Shown here one piece after another: positions 21,031 through 32,793 of a DNA stretch of 64,000 bases. Position numbers and translations under genes: made by a program. The DNA comes from Ceratothoa steindachneri. Taxonomy: Eukaryota > Arthropoda > Malacostraca > Isopoda > Cymothoidae. Position 1 is the first letter of the stretch. Each line of letters opens with the position of its first letter. The stretch is taken from contig OZ018333.1 in the NCBI GenBank assembly GCA_963969495.1, positions 87,137,756 to 87,201,755 on the forward strand, given 5' to 3'. The notes beneath the pieces are model-generated. The model made no database searches. It was given only the letters and a program-made list of their open reading frames with translations, and was not told where the DNA came from.

Positions 21031-22696
21031 CTATACCTGGCGGTCGAAGAAGTTTCCTGACTCTAAGCCCAAAGGGCTTAGAGTATGACTGGCGTCGCTC
21101 GGCAGCATAGACACCGTCGAGATCAGCTGCGGATGCAGTGAGAGCTGGTGGCGAATGAGGGAGGCACCGGGCTGGCGCGTACAGGCGAGTAATGCACTGC
21201 ATGCGGCGTAGAGCGAGTGGCATCTCCCCAGCATCGACCAACAGGCTCTCAATGGGGGAAGTGCGGAAGGCACCGGTCGCGAGGCGAAGGCTGGTGTGGT
21301 GGATCGAATCCACCTTCCGCAATAAACGCTCGGCTGCGGATGCATAAAACTCGCATTCGTAGTCGAGCTTCGAACGAACAAAGGATCTATAAAAAAGTAG
21401 GGCCGTAGCCCTATCAGCACCCCAAGTGCTGAACGTCACGGAACGGAGAATATCCATGCCGCGGGTATAAGCGACCCTAAGACTGCGAATATGAGCCTCT
21501 CAGGTGAGGCGTCGATCGAATACAAGACCAAGGAAACGGTGCGATTTAACCACATCCAGGCGCACCCCATTATGAAACAAATCTGGGTCTGGGTGGAGCC
21601 AGAGATGGCGGTACAAATGCACCACCTTAGTCTTGGCCAAAGAAAACCGAAACCTGTGCGCTTCGGCATAGCGAGACGCGGTTCAATGCCTGTTGGAGTC
21701 GACGCTCCAGAGTTTGCATCTGGGCCGCGCCAAAAGAGATTTAAGGTCCTCCACGGAGAGCGTAGCGAGAACATCTTCCGGCAGCATCGAGATGCCGTTG
21801 TGGCTCAGGGCAAAGAGTGTGACACTGAGGACACTTCCCTGCGGGATACCCTCCTCCTGTTCCTTCGGGCCTGAGAGGGCTCCCCCCACCCGTACGCGGA
21901 ATCGACGATCTCGCAAAAATTCAGATATAAACATTGGGAGGCGTCCCCTCGCCCCCATCGTGTGGAGAGTATCCATGATACCGTATCGCTAAGCGGTATC
22001 ATAGGTCGTCTCATGATCGAAAAAGACCGTGGCGTAGTGCTGTCAATGAAGGAAGGCCTCGCAGACCGCATTTTCCAGTCGGAGCAGAGCATCCGACGTG
22101 GAGTGGAACTTGCGGAAGCCGCACTGTGCAGGAGACAGATGGCCTCCGCTGTCCAGGAAAAAGGCTAATCTAACATTTACCAATTTCTTTATCAACTTGA
22201 ACACGCAATAGGTTACAGAGATTGGGCGGAAACCGGTCGGAGTAGAGTGATCTCTCCCCGGTTTGCGAAAGGCAAGCCCAGTAGCAATTCGCCAGGAATC
22301 CGGGAGAAGACCCTCCACCCAGATCCTGTTGGACAAATCTAACTGAAAGGCCATGCCTCGCTCACCCAGGTGTCGAAGCATGGCGTACGGGACATCGTCC
22401 GGACCATGGGCAGTGTCCGCGCACGAAGCAAGAGAGGAGCGCAACTGACTCACAGTAAACCTGTCGTAGAAGGGTTCTCCGCCTCTGGAGGTAAAGTCCA
22501 GCCGGCGGCCTTCCGCGACATCACGACGTGCATTGAATGTTGGCAGAGCAGCATGCCGGCTAGAGAATGCGGAAAAAGCGGTCGCGAAGGATTCCGCCAC
22601 GGACGCGGGGTCCGAGATTGCGGTCCCATTCTCCTGGAGAACGGGAGGGGGAGGTCCTGCGAGAACTTGCCCCGAATTCTTTCGACTCGCTTCCAC
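21031..22696 (-). pseudogene. Family-1 ORF2, reverse transcriptase, copy B
   Basis: RT block 22043-22696: ISDPASVAESFATAFSAF, HGPDDVPYAMLRHLGERG, FRKPGRD, FRPISVTYCVFKLIKKL and LSPAQCGFRKFHSTSDALL. Motif A is frame-broken (FFDHETTYDTA near 22030). Motifs B and C are in 21683-21976: EEGIPQGSVLSVTLFAL and LATLSVEDLK, where the YVDD-type motif C has become SVED. The thumb is in 20900-21457, with TWGADRATALLFYRSFV and RSKLDYECEFYASAAERLL. It cannot polymerise as written. Confidence 0.86.
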
Positions 22697-22715
22697 ACCT
22701 CTGCTAAAGGGGTTT

Positions 22716-24065
22716 TCACGTTAAGTGAAGACACGTATGCTCGCCAAGAAGAGCGGCGGGCGTGCTTCGAAATATACAGAACCTAGCCCTAGCCCGACGA
22801 AATTCAGCGACAGTGAAATCGTTCGGGCGGCGCTTATAGTGCATGTAGGCATAACGCTTCTGTTTGAGGGCCGTCTCACACTCGGCCGACCACCATGGGA
22901 GTGGCCGGCGTGCAAAGCGGCCATACGTCCTAGGAAGAGTAGTCAGGCCCACGGCGATGAGGTTGCCGGAGAAGAACTCAACGGCATCATCTACCGACCT
23001 AAACTCCTCGACTGAGATAGAGAAATCAGTCATTTCCTGAAATGCCGGCCACCGCGCCCGCGCCAAGCACCACCGAGGTGGGCTCTCAGGCGGCAGTTGC
23101 CCTGAAAATGATATTTGAATGGGAAAGTGATCACTACCATGGAGGTCATCGACCACCCCCCAATCAAAATCAGGCTGTGCATCCGAAGAGCACAAATATA
23201 GGTCAAGGCAAGAAAATGAACCGGTTCTCGGACAATGATGCGTAAACTCATCCACGTTTAGGACACCCATCTCAAGCTCTTCGATCAGATCGGCAAGGAC
23301 TTGTCCCCTGGGATTTATTGAGTATCTCTCCAGAGAGGATGCCTGCCTTTCAGATCTCCAAGGAAGAGAAAGGACCTCGGCAACCGTGCCACGACGCGGC
23401 GGAAGTCCCCCGCATCGAAGTCAGCTGACGGTAGAATGTACGCAGAAATGATAGTATACCTCTTATCCGGGCAGCTGCACAGCCACTGCCTGAAAGGAGG
23501 TATCTAAAGAGAAAGGAAGAACGGAGACATAATGCCGGGTGTAAACCTCACATCCCCAAGCCCGGCCATCCCGTGGTGGTGAGGTCGCAAGACCCTTATA
23601 CCCCGGGAGGGCAGGCAGGGGGCACGCGCCTAGCATGGTCTCCTGCAAAAAGATAGCTAACGGGGAACGGGACGAGACGAGGCTCCGCAGCTCCTCCCAG
23701 TTGGCCCTGAATCCACGGCAATTCCATTGAAGGAATATGCCCTCTAGACCTAGCTCGGAGGAGACGCGGGGGACCTTCTCGAACATAAGACCCTCACGGG
23801 AATGGCCGTACACTTCCCAAAGGCAGAACCCCGGGCGCTGTCGCCTTCGAGGACTTATTGGGGGAGGTTGGGCTCGTCTTGCGAGTCTTTTCCTCCCTCC
23901 GCCTCGAAACCTTAGTCGGGCGTTGCGGTTTCGGAGGCGGGGGACCCTCTTTTCGAGGAACCACCGTCTCCGAACCACTCGCTCCACCACTAGGCGTGGC
24001 CGAAAGAGACGAAGCTCCTTTCGGGGGACAGCTTTAGGAACCCCGAAAGATGGCCTGGCGACCAA
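22716..24065 (-). pseudogene. Family-1 ORF2, endonuclease domain, copy B
   Basis: EN part of ORF2. The frame 23463-24065 has a Pro/Arg-rich leader, IFLQWNCRGFRANWEELRSL, IFLQETMLGACPLPALPGYK and SFQAVAVQL. The middle part (about 23280-23460) is frame-broken, with LFLGDLKGRHPLW (normally GDxN). The last part (22716-23270) has VDDLHGSDHFPIQISF, then PLPWWSAECETALKQKRY and YKRRPNDFTVAEFRRARARF leading towards RT. The SDH triad is intact, but the GDFN Asn has become Lys in this copy. Confidence 0.85.
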
Positions 24066-24138
24066 CTTCAGGGGTGTTGCCCCCAGTGAGTCAAACGATG
24101 CGGTGGAGGCGCGTACCGTTTCGCCTTAAGGGAAACGG

Positions 24139-25547
24139 TCACGCTGGGGAAAGAGGGGGAAGCCCTGGTTTTAGGCGGGGCTGGGTATGAACCCTTTTCG
24201 CCGCCAGCTTTACCAGGGAAGCGCCCGGGTTGAGTAGAGCCCGATGAAGGGCTCCGAATAGCGCGGAAACAACCGTGCTCGTTGGCCTGGATGGGCCAAG
24301 AGCAGAGGGTGCCTTTCTAACTATTGAGGCATATGACGTCCCAGGAAGAGCCAGGCGGGCCAGGACCAGGTCCTTAGCCTCGCGGAATGAGAGTCGATCC
24401 TGGGCCTGAACGGCCTGGATTTCTTTCTCAAGGAGATATTCACCACATTGCTTCGAAGAAACTGGGTGCGGCTCTCCGCAATTGACACACTTGGCCACAC
24501 ACGATTTAGACTTATTGTGTGCGGCCTTAGAGCAATTTACACAGACTTCGGGTGACCCCGACTTTGCACGTCTACAAGAACGATTTGTATGGCCGAAGCG
24601 GTGACAGTAATAGCACCGCCGCGGCAGTGACACGAATGCCTTCACGCGGTAGCGATACCAATCGGAAGCACCGACTCAGGGACCTTGTCACATTCGAACG
24701 TGACAAAGAGTGTAGGGGTGGGTCTCGAGGCCCCTCCCTGTTTTCTCATCACACGTTCGACCTTGACCCCCTATGGTCGGACAGCTCTAAGGTGATGTCC
24801 TCAATGTAGTAGTCAACGAGTTCCATCGCATAAACTATTCCTTTCACAAAGTTCATTGTAGAGTGCGGCGTCACACTCACCGGGGTGCCATGAAGTGTCC
24901 GAAGAGCACTTATCTTGGCCGCCTTGGCGGGATTCGCCAGAAGGATCCCGTCCGAGAAACCGGTCACCAGCGGCTCTCTACCAATTGCACTAGCTAATCC
25001 TCTCCTCTTATGGATCATGTTGCCCTTGGCCAACATGGTGCCATCAGTGGAGTGAATAACGAGGAAGCGTTTGAAGCCAGCAGGCTCGAAAACGCCAGGT
25101 AACCTCTGAATCAGGGGCCCCGATGTCATCGAGGCTCCGACCTGTGCACTTTTGGTCTTTGTCATAGTTAGGGGCTCCGCACCCGCGGGGGCAGAGGGGC
25201 CTGATGTGCCGATCTTGGCTTGGTCGCTTGCCAAAGTGGCAGTAGACCCATCCGTCCCCGTAGCCCCCGCGGATGGAGAGGAGCCCCGAGTCTTTTTTGT
25301 CTTTTTTAGTCTTTTTCTTTTTTGGAGAGGAGGGCGGGGAATGAACCCGCTTCTCACCTCCGCCAGAAGGAGCCCCCAGGCCAGATGGATCGGCCTCAAC
25401 CAGGTCCTTCTCCGAAATGGGGAAGGTCCTGGTAGTCGTGGGGATACCGGTCGGAGGAGATCCCTCCCCTTCTTGTACTGCCTCGGAAACCCTAGCCGTT
25501 TGAGGAGGACCTTGCATAGGGGCGGATTCGGGTTCGGTGCTTGGCAC
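24139..25547 (-). pseudogene. Family-1 ORF1 (gag-like, CCHC), copy B
   Basis: ORF1 in overlapping frames. The N-terminal part (25044-25547) has EKDLVEADPSG and a Lys-rich tract. A frameshift in that tract leads to 24749-25399 with LPGVFEPAGFKRFLVIHSTD and MNFVKGIVYAMELVDYYIED. A second shift leads to 24139-24645, which carries the zinc knuckles CYYCHRFGHTNRSC, CVNCSKAAHNKSKSC and CVNCGEPHPVSSKQC. It then runs into SFREAKDLVLARLALPG and a basic tail. This is an RNA-binding ORF1 of the I/jockey-like type. Copies C, D and F carry the same arrangement. Confidence 0.85.
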
Positions 25548-26399
25548 CGAGCCCGGATTCCCCCCCTCCCATGGAAGGCCCTACCGTCTGAGGCTGGGTT
25601 GCCTCAAGGACCATGTATATCTCAGGAGGGGGGCCTTCAGTTGGCCATCCCCTCCCAGGACATCGCAGGTCCCCTTGGCAGCGTCACTAGTCTTGTGTGG
25701 GGAGGCACAGGCCTTGACCCCTGCAAGGTTTAGTATTCTTGCCAGCAGGTCTTTTGAGGGAAGCGACCGAAGGGGCCTTGCTTCCCTCTCCCCCCTAAGG
25801 GGGTTTGCCCTACCGAGCCGCTTACACGAGGGGCGGTCAGCAATGGGCTGCCTGCTGGCTTTCTTGGCAGTCCCCTTGGAAAGAAATGAGGGGACTACCG
25901 CTGATAAAGGGAGGTGCCCGAAAGCACCTCCAGAGAAGGGGGTGAGGGGGAGTACCCTTCACCCGTAGGCGAAGGAGAGGAGTAAGCCTCCTCTGCAGTT
26001 AGAGAGATATGGAGGGTGCCCTGCGCAAGACAGGAGGGGGGGACCTCCACTTTTTCGGTGGAGCTGCCCGAGGGCGAATCCGTTGATGAGCAAGGGGAAG
26101 TTGACCCTTAATTTTCTGCGGGACGCAATAGTACATCACCTCTCGCAGTAGCCCGAACTGCAAGAGGTGCTTACAGGCCCGGCAGAGCCAGGCGCCGCCA
26201 TTTGGGACCACCCCTCCCGCCTGGTGGCCTGGTAGTACATCGGCATGGCGCTCCACCTTGAACACGGCGTAAAATTGATAGAATGTGAAGAGGAGAGGAA
26301 AAGGGATGTGAGGAAGGTATGGGTGGGGATGAAGCAGGTTGTTAAAAACCAACCACCCCAGACCGGAGCTCATGGGTTAGGTAACATTGTCCCCTTCCC

Positions 26400-26610
26400 C
26401 CTCAGCCCCGATCCGGGACGGTTGGATGAGAAGAAGGTCAGCATCTACCCTGTTAAATTAGAGGCTGACCAGAGAAAGTTGTATGAAAAGCGAGAAACAA
26501 GTGCTTTGAAGGAAGGAGAAGAGGCTAAGCTGGGGTCAGACGGGGTGCTGAGTCCCGTCAGCCCGGCGACCAGGATGGCAAATCGCCGCGCCCCTTACGG
26601 GTGGAGGGGG
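26400..26610 (-). repeat. Family-1 5'-end module
   Basis: About 200 bases at the 5' border of copy B. Key strings on plus are GAGAAAGTTGT, AAGAGGCTAAGCTGGGG and GCTGAGTCCCGTCAGC, ending CGCCCCTTACGGG. The same module occurs at 51003-51422 (three times), 52305-52465 and 55785-55925, always in minus-element orientation. Confidence 0.7.
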
Positions 26611-26759
26611 GGGGTGCTTAGGTGCCAAGGATAATTAAGAGTCCTTTTTTTCTTTATTCATTACTTTTTATTTTGTAAAAATACCAAGTGAAATAATGAT
26701 AGATTATCAAAAGAAGGACAAGTAAGATTGACAAATGTAAACAAATCCCTATGGGAGGG

Positions 26760-27280
26760 TGGTAGAGACGTTAAGGATAGGAGAGCCGAGACCCGAATGG
26801 GTCCTTTCGAATCGAATAGTTTCTCCAGAGGTGGTGGCTAGTATTCAAAGCCCCAAGTATAATATATAGCATCGGCAACCATGCCAAGACGCGGCGGAAA
26901 TCCTCACGTTGAAGTCGACTGACGTGGTGAATGTTCGCAGCAAATGCATCATACCGCTGATCAAGGTGTAGTGTAACTGCACTGCAACAGCCTCAAAGGA
27001 GGTATTTATAGGAAATAGAAGATCGGAGACATCTTGCAAGGTCTAAATGACGCCTCCTTCTTCGCGTGGTGGCCGGGGTGCAAAAACTAGTACCCTGTGA
27101 TGGAAGAAGGGAAAACGCGCCTGGCATGGTCTTCTGCAAAAAGATATCTAACGGGACGATAAGAGGCTCCGCGGCTATTCAAAGTTGGCCCAGAGGCCGC
27201 AGCAATTACTATGGAGCGCCATGACAAAGTCCTTAGCATCGCATAATGAGACGATCCGCACCATAAATAGCCAGTATTTC
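26760..27280 (-). pseudogene. Family-1 EN fragment (copy G)
   Basis: Short decayed family-1 segment: EN start equivalent near 27120-27235 (sequence matching the NWEEL to LQETMLGACP part), then INTSFEAVAVQLHYT and TSVDFNVR (26845-27039). A scrap near 27235-27265 matches ORF1 DLVLA-type sequence. Several frameshifts. It separates copy B from the zinc-finger gene. Confidence 0.7.
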
Positions 27281-27299
27281 ATTCACCAGATAAGGGTAA

Positions 27300-27636
27300 A
27301 ACCTGTATTTGAAAGACTACTCACTTGTCTGAGTACGTAAATGGCTGTTAGGCTGACCTTGGCTTGAAGCTTGAAAGTTTTCTCACCTATGTGATAAATG
27401 GAATGTTTCTTATTATATTTTGTTGCAGCCTGATAAGGGCAAATGCTGCATTTAAAAAGCTTCTCGCCCGTGTATATATATGAATGGTTTTTAAGATGAA
27501 ATTTCGTTGCAGTCTAAGGGCAAAACTGCATCTTTAGGTCTTTCGCCAGTGTGAATGCGCATATGCAGCTTAATATTCTTTTCTTGCATCCTGATAAGGG
27601 AAAAGGCTTCTGGTCAGTGTGCGTATATGAATGTTT
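27300..27636 (-). pseudogene. Decayed zinc-finger units beyond the stop of the ZNF exon
   Basis: Four or so further C2H2 units continue the repeat pattern of the neighbouring exon in shifted frames. They keep pieces such as HIYTGEKLFKCSICPYQAA and GEKTF, separated by frameshifts and deletions. They show that the array was once longer and that the present stop near 27637 follows a frameshift. Confidence 0.75.
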
Positions 27637-29403
27637 TTAGAGCTGACCTTTCGCTAGGCCTGATAAAGGCAACAAGCTGCATTTGAAAGGCTTTTCGTCA
27701 GTCTCAGTGCGCATATGCACCTTAATGTCAGGTTTCCTTGCAGCTTGATAAGGGCAGACGCTATATTTGAAAGGCCTTTCGCCAGTGTGAGTACACATAT
27801 GCAGCTTAATTTCCCTCTTGCCTGCAACCTGATGATGGCAAGGTTCGCATTTGTGCGTATATGAATGTTTTTTAAGCTGACTATGCGTTGCGGCCTGATA
27901 GTGGCAAAAGCTGCATTTGAATGGCTTTTCTCCAGTGTGAGTACGCATATGCACACTAATGTCAGGTTTCCTTGCAGCTTGATAAGGGCAAATCAAACAT
28001 TGGAAAGGCTTCTCGCCAGTGTGAGTGCGCATATGAATCTTAAAACCATCCTTTCTTGCAGTCTGATAAGGGCAAAGGCTGCATTTTAAAGGCATCTCAC
28101 CAGTGTGCGTATATGAATGTTTTTTAAGCTGACCTTTCGCTGCGGCCTGATAATAGCAAAGGCCGCATTTGAAAGGCTTTTCGCCAGTGTGAGTACGCAT
28201 ATGCAGCTTAATGTCACGTTTTCTTGCAGTTTGATAAGAGCAAAGATCGCATTTGTGAGGCTTCTCGCCAGTGTGCGTATATGAATGGCTTTTAAGCTGA
28301 TGTTTCATTGCGGCCTGAAAAGGGCAAAGGCTGCATTTGAAAGGCTTTTCGCCAGTGTGAGTTCGAATATGAAGCTTAATATCATCCTTTCTTGCAGCCT
28401 GATAAGGGCAAAGGCTACATTTGAAAAACTTCTCGCCGGTATGTGTATATGAATGGTTTTTAAGCCGACTTTTCGTTGAGGCCTGATAAGGGCAAAGACT
28501 GCATTTGAAAGGCTTGTCGCCAGTGTGATTACGCATATGCAGCTTAATGTCAGGTTTCCTTGCAGCTTGATAAGGGCAGAGGCTACATTTGAAAGGCTTC
28601 TCGCTAGTGTGAGTGCGCATATGAAGCTTAATATCACCCTTTCTTAGAGCCTGATAAGGGCAAAGCCGGCATTTGAAAAACTTCTCGCCAGTATGTGTAT
28701 ATGAATGGTTTTTAAGCCGACCTTTCGTTGCGGCCTGATAAGGGCAAATGCCGCATTTGAAAGGCTTGTCGCCAGTGTGAGTACGCATATGCAGCTTAAT
28801 GGCACGTTTACTTACAGCTTGATACTGGCAAAGATCGCATTTGTGAGGCTTCTCGCCAGTGTGCTTATATGAATGGTTTATAAGCTGACTCTTTGTTGCG
28901 GCATGATAAGGGCAAACGCTGCATTTGAAAGGCTTGTCGCCAGTGTGAGTACGCATATGCACCTTAATGGAACCCTTTCTTGCAGCTTGATACGGGCAAA
29001 GATCGCACTTGTATGGCTTTTCGCCAGAGTGAGTATATGAATGGCTTTTAAATTCATCTTTTCTTGCAGTTTGATAAAGGCAAATTCTACATTTGAATGG
29101 CTTTTCACCAGGGTGTGTTCTTAAATGTATTTTTAAAGCTCCCTCCTGTGCAGTCTGATAAGGACAGGAGTAACATTTATAGATTTTCTTATTCATTCTT
29201 GCATGATGCAGCGCATGTGAATTTGTGTGTGTCGACTGGGAGGGTTTGGAGTTGTTTTCGGTGCATTTACCTGGGCTTTCAGATCTTGAATATATACCAG
29301 TAGACCAGTTTGGGTCATACTCAAGGGATCGAGGTGGCGATGATAAAATACCACTAACTTGTGGACTAACCTTAATGTTACTGGATGAACGCAATTTCAT
29401 CTC
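27637..29403 (-). CDS. C2H2 zinc-finger protein, large terminal exon
   Basis: Nuclear, probably DNA-binding, tandem C2H2 protein of at least 588 residues. The exon opens after TTCTTTCTTTTTCAG with GAG ATG, phase 0, so the ATG at 29400 is internal if the upstream exons are used. A Ser/Pro-rich leader of about 70 residues is followed by 17 fingers spaced 28 residues apart from residue 76. The usual form is FKCSLCPYQAARKxDIKLHMRTH with TGEKP linkers. Histidine segments alternate loosely between HMRTH and HSYTH types. Finger 17 has a shortened linker (YTHKCEPC). Finger 18 has lost a Cys (FKYSVC) and its last His (MRTE). Finger 19 is cut by a frameshift. It has the paralogue-rich tandem style of arthropod ZNFs; no orthologue is assigned. 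The intact long frame suggests the exon is still coding. Confidence 0.85.
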   Translation of the reverse strand, partial: EMKLRSSSNIKVSPQVSGILSSPPRSLEYDPNWSTGIYSRSESPGKCTENNSKPSQSTHTNSHALHHARMNKKIYKCYSCPYQTAQEGALKIHLRTHPGEKPFKCRICLYQTARKDEFKSHSYTHSGEKPYKCDLCPYQAARKGSIKVHMRTHTGDKPFKCSVCPYHAATKSQLINHSYKHTGEKPHKCDLCQYQAVSKRAIKLHMRTHTGDKPFKCGICPYQAATKGRLKNHSYTHTGEKFFKCRLCPYQALRKGDIKLHMRTHTSEKPFKCSLCPYQAARKPDIKLHMRNHTGDKPFKCSLCPYQASTKSRLKNHSYTHTGEKFFKCSLCPYQAARKDDIKLHIRTHTGEKPFKCSLCPFQAAMKHQLKSHSYTHTGEKPHKCDLCSYQTARKRDIKLHMRTHTGEKPFKCGLCYYQAAAKGQLKKHSYTHTGEMPLKCSLCPYQTARKDGFKIHMRTHTGEKPFQCLICPYQAARKPDISVHMRTHTGEKPFKCSFCHYQAATHSQLKKHSYTHKCEPCHHQVAGKREIKLHMCTHTGERPFKYSVCPYQAARKPDIKVHMRTETDEKPFKCSLLPLSGLAKGQL

Positions 29404-30699
29404 CTGAAAAAGAAAGAATTAGTTACTTTACAATCTTTCTGGTATGCAAGAGAACATTCTTGCAATAAGAAAGGGTAGGGGCCCTACCCATCTCAAATTC
29501 ATTCTTTAAGACTCCCATCTGACAATGACCTCAATGAAGTGATCTTATATCTTGAGGCATTCCGCATCAGACACCCACGAAGAGCTAAAAGAAGGTACTG
29601 ATTTCAAAAGTTATATAATCAGCATAAATAATAAAATTGTGAAAAGTAAAGATAAGGCAGAAATGTAAGAGAATATGTATGTGATAATTCAACAGTTAAA
29701 GAAGATATCCTAGGAAAGTTTAGCTGCAGAGATTATTGTGATACACCGCTGCTGCACCCAAATTGCAGCTCGACTTTAATGTTTTCGTATTGATTCGGGA
29801 ATAGGAAAATGGGATCTTCTTTTTTTAATTCAAGAGCACTATGATGGCGGGTGCCACTGAGGGCATGTTTTTTTTTGTTTTCAATTTAACCCAACAGTCG
29901 CCCGAGGGCCTTTATAAGTCCTCGATTCAGTGCTAAGTAATCGCCCGAGGGCCTTTTGTGACCTTTCACGAATAGACTCGTATTTGCCCTGATAATTTGT
30001 AGATTCTTGTTTCAAACTCTTGTTAGTGATTAAGCATCTAATTAAAATACATAAATGGCTTAGGTCAGGCCTTCTTTGTTTGTAAACTGAGATTTATGAA
30101 TGAGAATAACTTGACTCCATTCTAGGCCTCACCACAACATGATCGCGAAAAGAGGCTTTATTACTCACATTTGTGTAAACACGCCGTTTTTGATGACTCT
30201 TCCTTATTTTTTAGGTAAATACACTTATGTTTTTCATTTTTCATCAAATTGAAAACGAGGAAATGCCTAAGTTAGTATGTTATTAAAAGCACACAAAACA
30301 GCAAGCCTATTTTGTCTGGAAAATACAGTTTTATAGGTAAAAAATAGGCCCTGAGCAAAGTTTTCATAAAATTTAAGATATAAAATAGTACCCCATTAAG
30401 GGTGGCACTGTTTTCTATAATTAGATATTGGTTTTAAAGCGTAACTGATTTAAAAAGCATAAAACAACCATGGGTGTTGATGAAAATTTGTGTAAGAACT
30501 GAGAATTATCAATCATAATTATAAATAGGTAGAAGGTTAATAATAATTTTATAATTATATCAATAGAATGAATCTTCTCAATTAAAATGATATATTATTT
30601 GATTTATAAAAAATGGATTTAAATATCTTATTTTAATTATTTTCGATAACGTATACTATTTGTAATTTTACAGAGGGAGAATTCGAGCAAAAAAGCCGG
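29404..30699. other. Intron or intergenic, AT-rich
   Basis: AT-rich sequence directly upstream of the ZNF exon. A repeated TCGCCCGAGGGCCTT occurs at about 29897 and 29940. No coding motif. If the upstream exons are correct, this is intron. Confidence 0.55.
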
Positions 30700-30768
30700 G
30701 CGACTAATGGGTTAAAGAGACCATCTCGCGGCTGGCTACTACGGAAAAGGTTGCAGTATTTAACGGAA

Positions 30769-30784
30769 AGCCTAATCGTAGGCT
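30769..30784 (-). other. Family-1 3' UTR stem-loop (copy C)
   Basis: AGCCTA-ATCG-TAGGCT. Confidence 0.7.
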
Positions 30785-32756
30785 ATATTAAAAAAGAAAG
30801 TAGCAGGGGCAAGACAAGAGCTAAAACAAGTAAAAACAAAAAAAAAACAAGTAAACGCGCTCCAGAGGCGCGGATAGGCCCGCCTCCACCCCGGCGCAGT
30901 AACATGCGGCCTACAACCAATAGTAAAATAAAATGGAGGCCAACCTCATTCAAAAAGTCGTATCAGACGCGCAAGTCTGTGTGTACGAACCAGTCCCGAT
31001 TACAAGGGACAACGGGTAGCAACCGGGCTCGTCCAAATGCCGGGAAGGGTAACGCGCGCGATCACTCAGACGGGGACATTAAGTAAGAATGTGCCGAAGT
31101 CTGTGGACAACGAAGTCGTCACAATAAGGCGCAGGGGAGCGCTCCATCAAATGACGGTCCGTCCCGAGAGTGGGTCAAATTCGGAGACGACAGAAAGCAA
31201 TCTTAAGCAGCCTCGGAATTGGGTGGTAGGTCCATGGAGACATTCACACGCAACTTTAAGTTCCCCTAAATCGTCTCCCATCTTCTTTGCCAAACAGCCT
31301 GTATTCCAGCCATGCAATCAGTGTAGGGAATAGCGAAACGCTGGTTTAGTCGCCCAATCCTCACAGACTGTCTGACGCTCTCACTCCTCGCAATTCCTAC
31401 ATATGCAGAATCCAGCAGAAGATAATCTCGACATCCGCCCGGTTCGCCAAAACCCGACGTCACGGATATCGCGAACCAGGGGATGCGGAGATTCCAATGC
31501 CCTGAGAGCACTGAAGGCACTTTGTGAGTCGCTATTAATAAAAATCCGGTCTCCAAACAAGACACGTCGCAATATCTACCCTACCGAGCCGTGTATTTCA
31601 ACCAGTTCGGCCCTGAAGACAGATGCAGCGCCCCGCTGACTTCAAACAGAGGGGAAACGGCGTGCAAACCGAAAACCTCTATGGACTTGGATCATCCGTA
31701 TACACTGCCACGGTTCCAGCATTGCACGGAGTACGCTCTAAAAGGACAAATGCAAAATTTCCGTACCTGCAGAAGCTTTGAGAGCAGAGGTTTGCGAAAA
31801 ATAGTCAGTCCAGGGTGGCGTCTGGGCAGAACCAGGGGTGCGACCGGCCCGAGAGCGATAACGAGCTTTCGAAGGAGTTTCCTAGACCTTAAGCCAAAGG
31901 GCTTTGGGTATGACTTCTTCTCTCGGCAGCATAAGCACAGTCGAGATCAGCTGCGGATGCATTGATAGCTATTGGCGACTGAGGGAGGCGCCGCGCTCAG
32001 GCGTACAGGCGAATAATGCGCTGTGCACGGCACAGAGAAAGTGGCATCTCCCCAGCGTCAACAAGTAGGCTATAATTGGAGGATGGGCGGTATGATGGCT
32101 CGAGTCCACCATTCACAATACACCCTTGACTGCGGATGGATAAAACTCGCATCCGTAGTCGAGCTTCGAACAAACAAAGGATCGATAAAAGAGTAAGGAG
32201 TAAGGCAGTAGCCCTATCAAAGCCACATGCGTTGAATTTAACGGAACGAAGAAACTTCATGGTGCGGTTAAGAGAGACCCTAAGCCTGCTAATATGAATA
32301 TCACAGGTGATGCATCGGGCAAATACAAGACAAAGGAACGGTGCGAGTCAACCACTTTCAGAAAGAAGTCTGGGTCAGGGTGGAGCCGTGGATGACGGCA
32401 GAAGTGCACCAGCTTAGTCTTGGCCAACGGAAACTGAATTCTGTGCGCTTTGGAAAAGCGAGAGATGTGGTTTAATGCCTGTTGGGGTCGACGCTCCAAA
32501 GTTGCCATCTGAGACGGGCCAAAGGACATTGAAAGATTGACCACGCTGAGCGTAGTGAGAACATCTTACGGCAGCACCGAGGTAATGCAGTTAATTCTCA
32601 GGGCAGAGTGTGACACTGAGGACAATTCCCTGCGGTAGACCCTCTTCCTGCTTCATTGGTCCGGTTAAGCCCACCCCACGTACGCGGAAACGACGATCTC
32701 GCAAAAATTCATAAAGATTGGGAGGTTTTCCTTCGCTCAAATCGTGTGGAGAGGCT

Positions 32757-32793
32757 CCATGATACCGTATCGCCATGTGATACGGTATCATGG
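32757..32793. repeat. 15-bp perfect inverted repeat at RT deletion junction
   Basis: CCATGATACCGTATC at 32757 and its reverse complement at 32779, spacer seven bases. It lies where copy C skips most of the RT. Confidence 0.9.

Larger units (their letters stand above)
19860..26630 (-). mobile_element. Family-1 LINE copy B, most complete copy
   Basis: About 6.8 kb, read right to left. It has a 5' region with the shared 5'-end module (about 26400-26610), ORF1 with CCHC knuckles (24139-25547), ORF2 with EN, RT and RNase H (about 19989-24065), and a 3' UTR with stem-loop 19927-19942. The 3' end is a T-run on plus near 19867. It serves here as the reference for the other family-1 fragments. It is inactive, with frameshifts in ORF1, EN, RT and RNase H and with altered catalytic residues. 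Confidence 0.88.

Noticed and set aside
25152..25968. Long plus-strand frames (193 and 143 residues) opposite copy B ORF1
   Set aside because: GC-rich antisense shadows of the family-1 ORF1 and 5' region with no motif of their own.
27300..29200. Regular 84-base repeats resembling a CRISPR or satellite array
   Set aside because: The period is the 28-codon zinc-finger unit; units encode Cys and His at fixed places and have no spacers.
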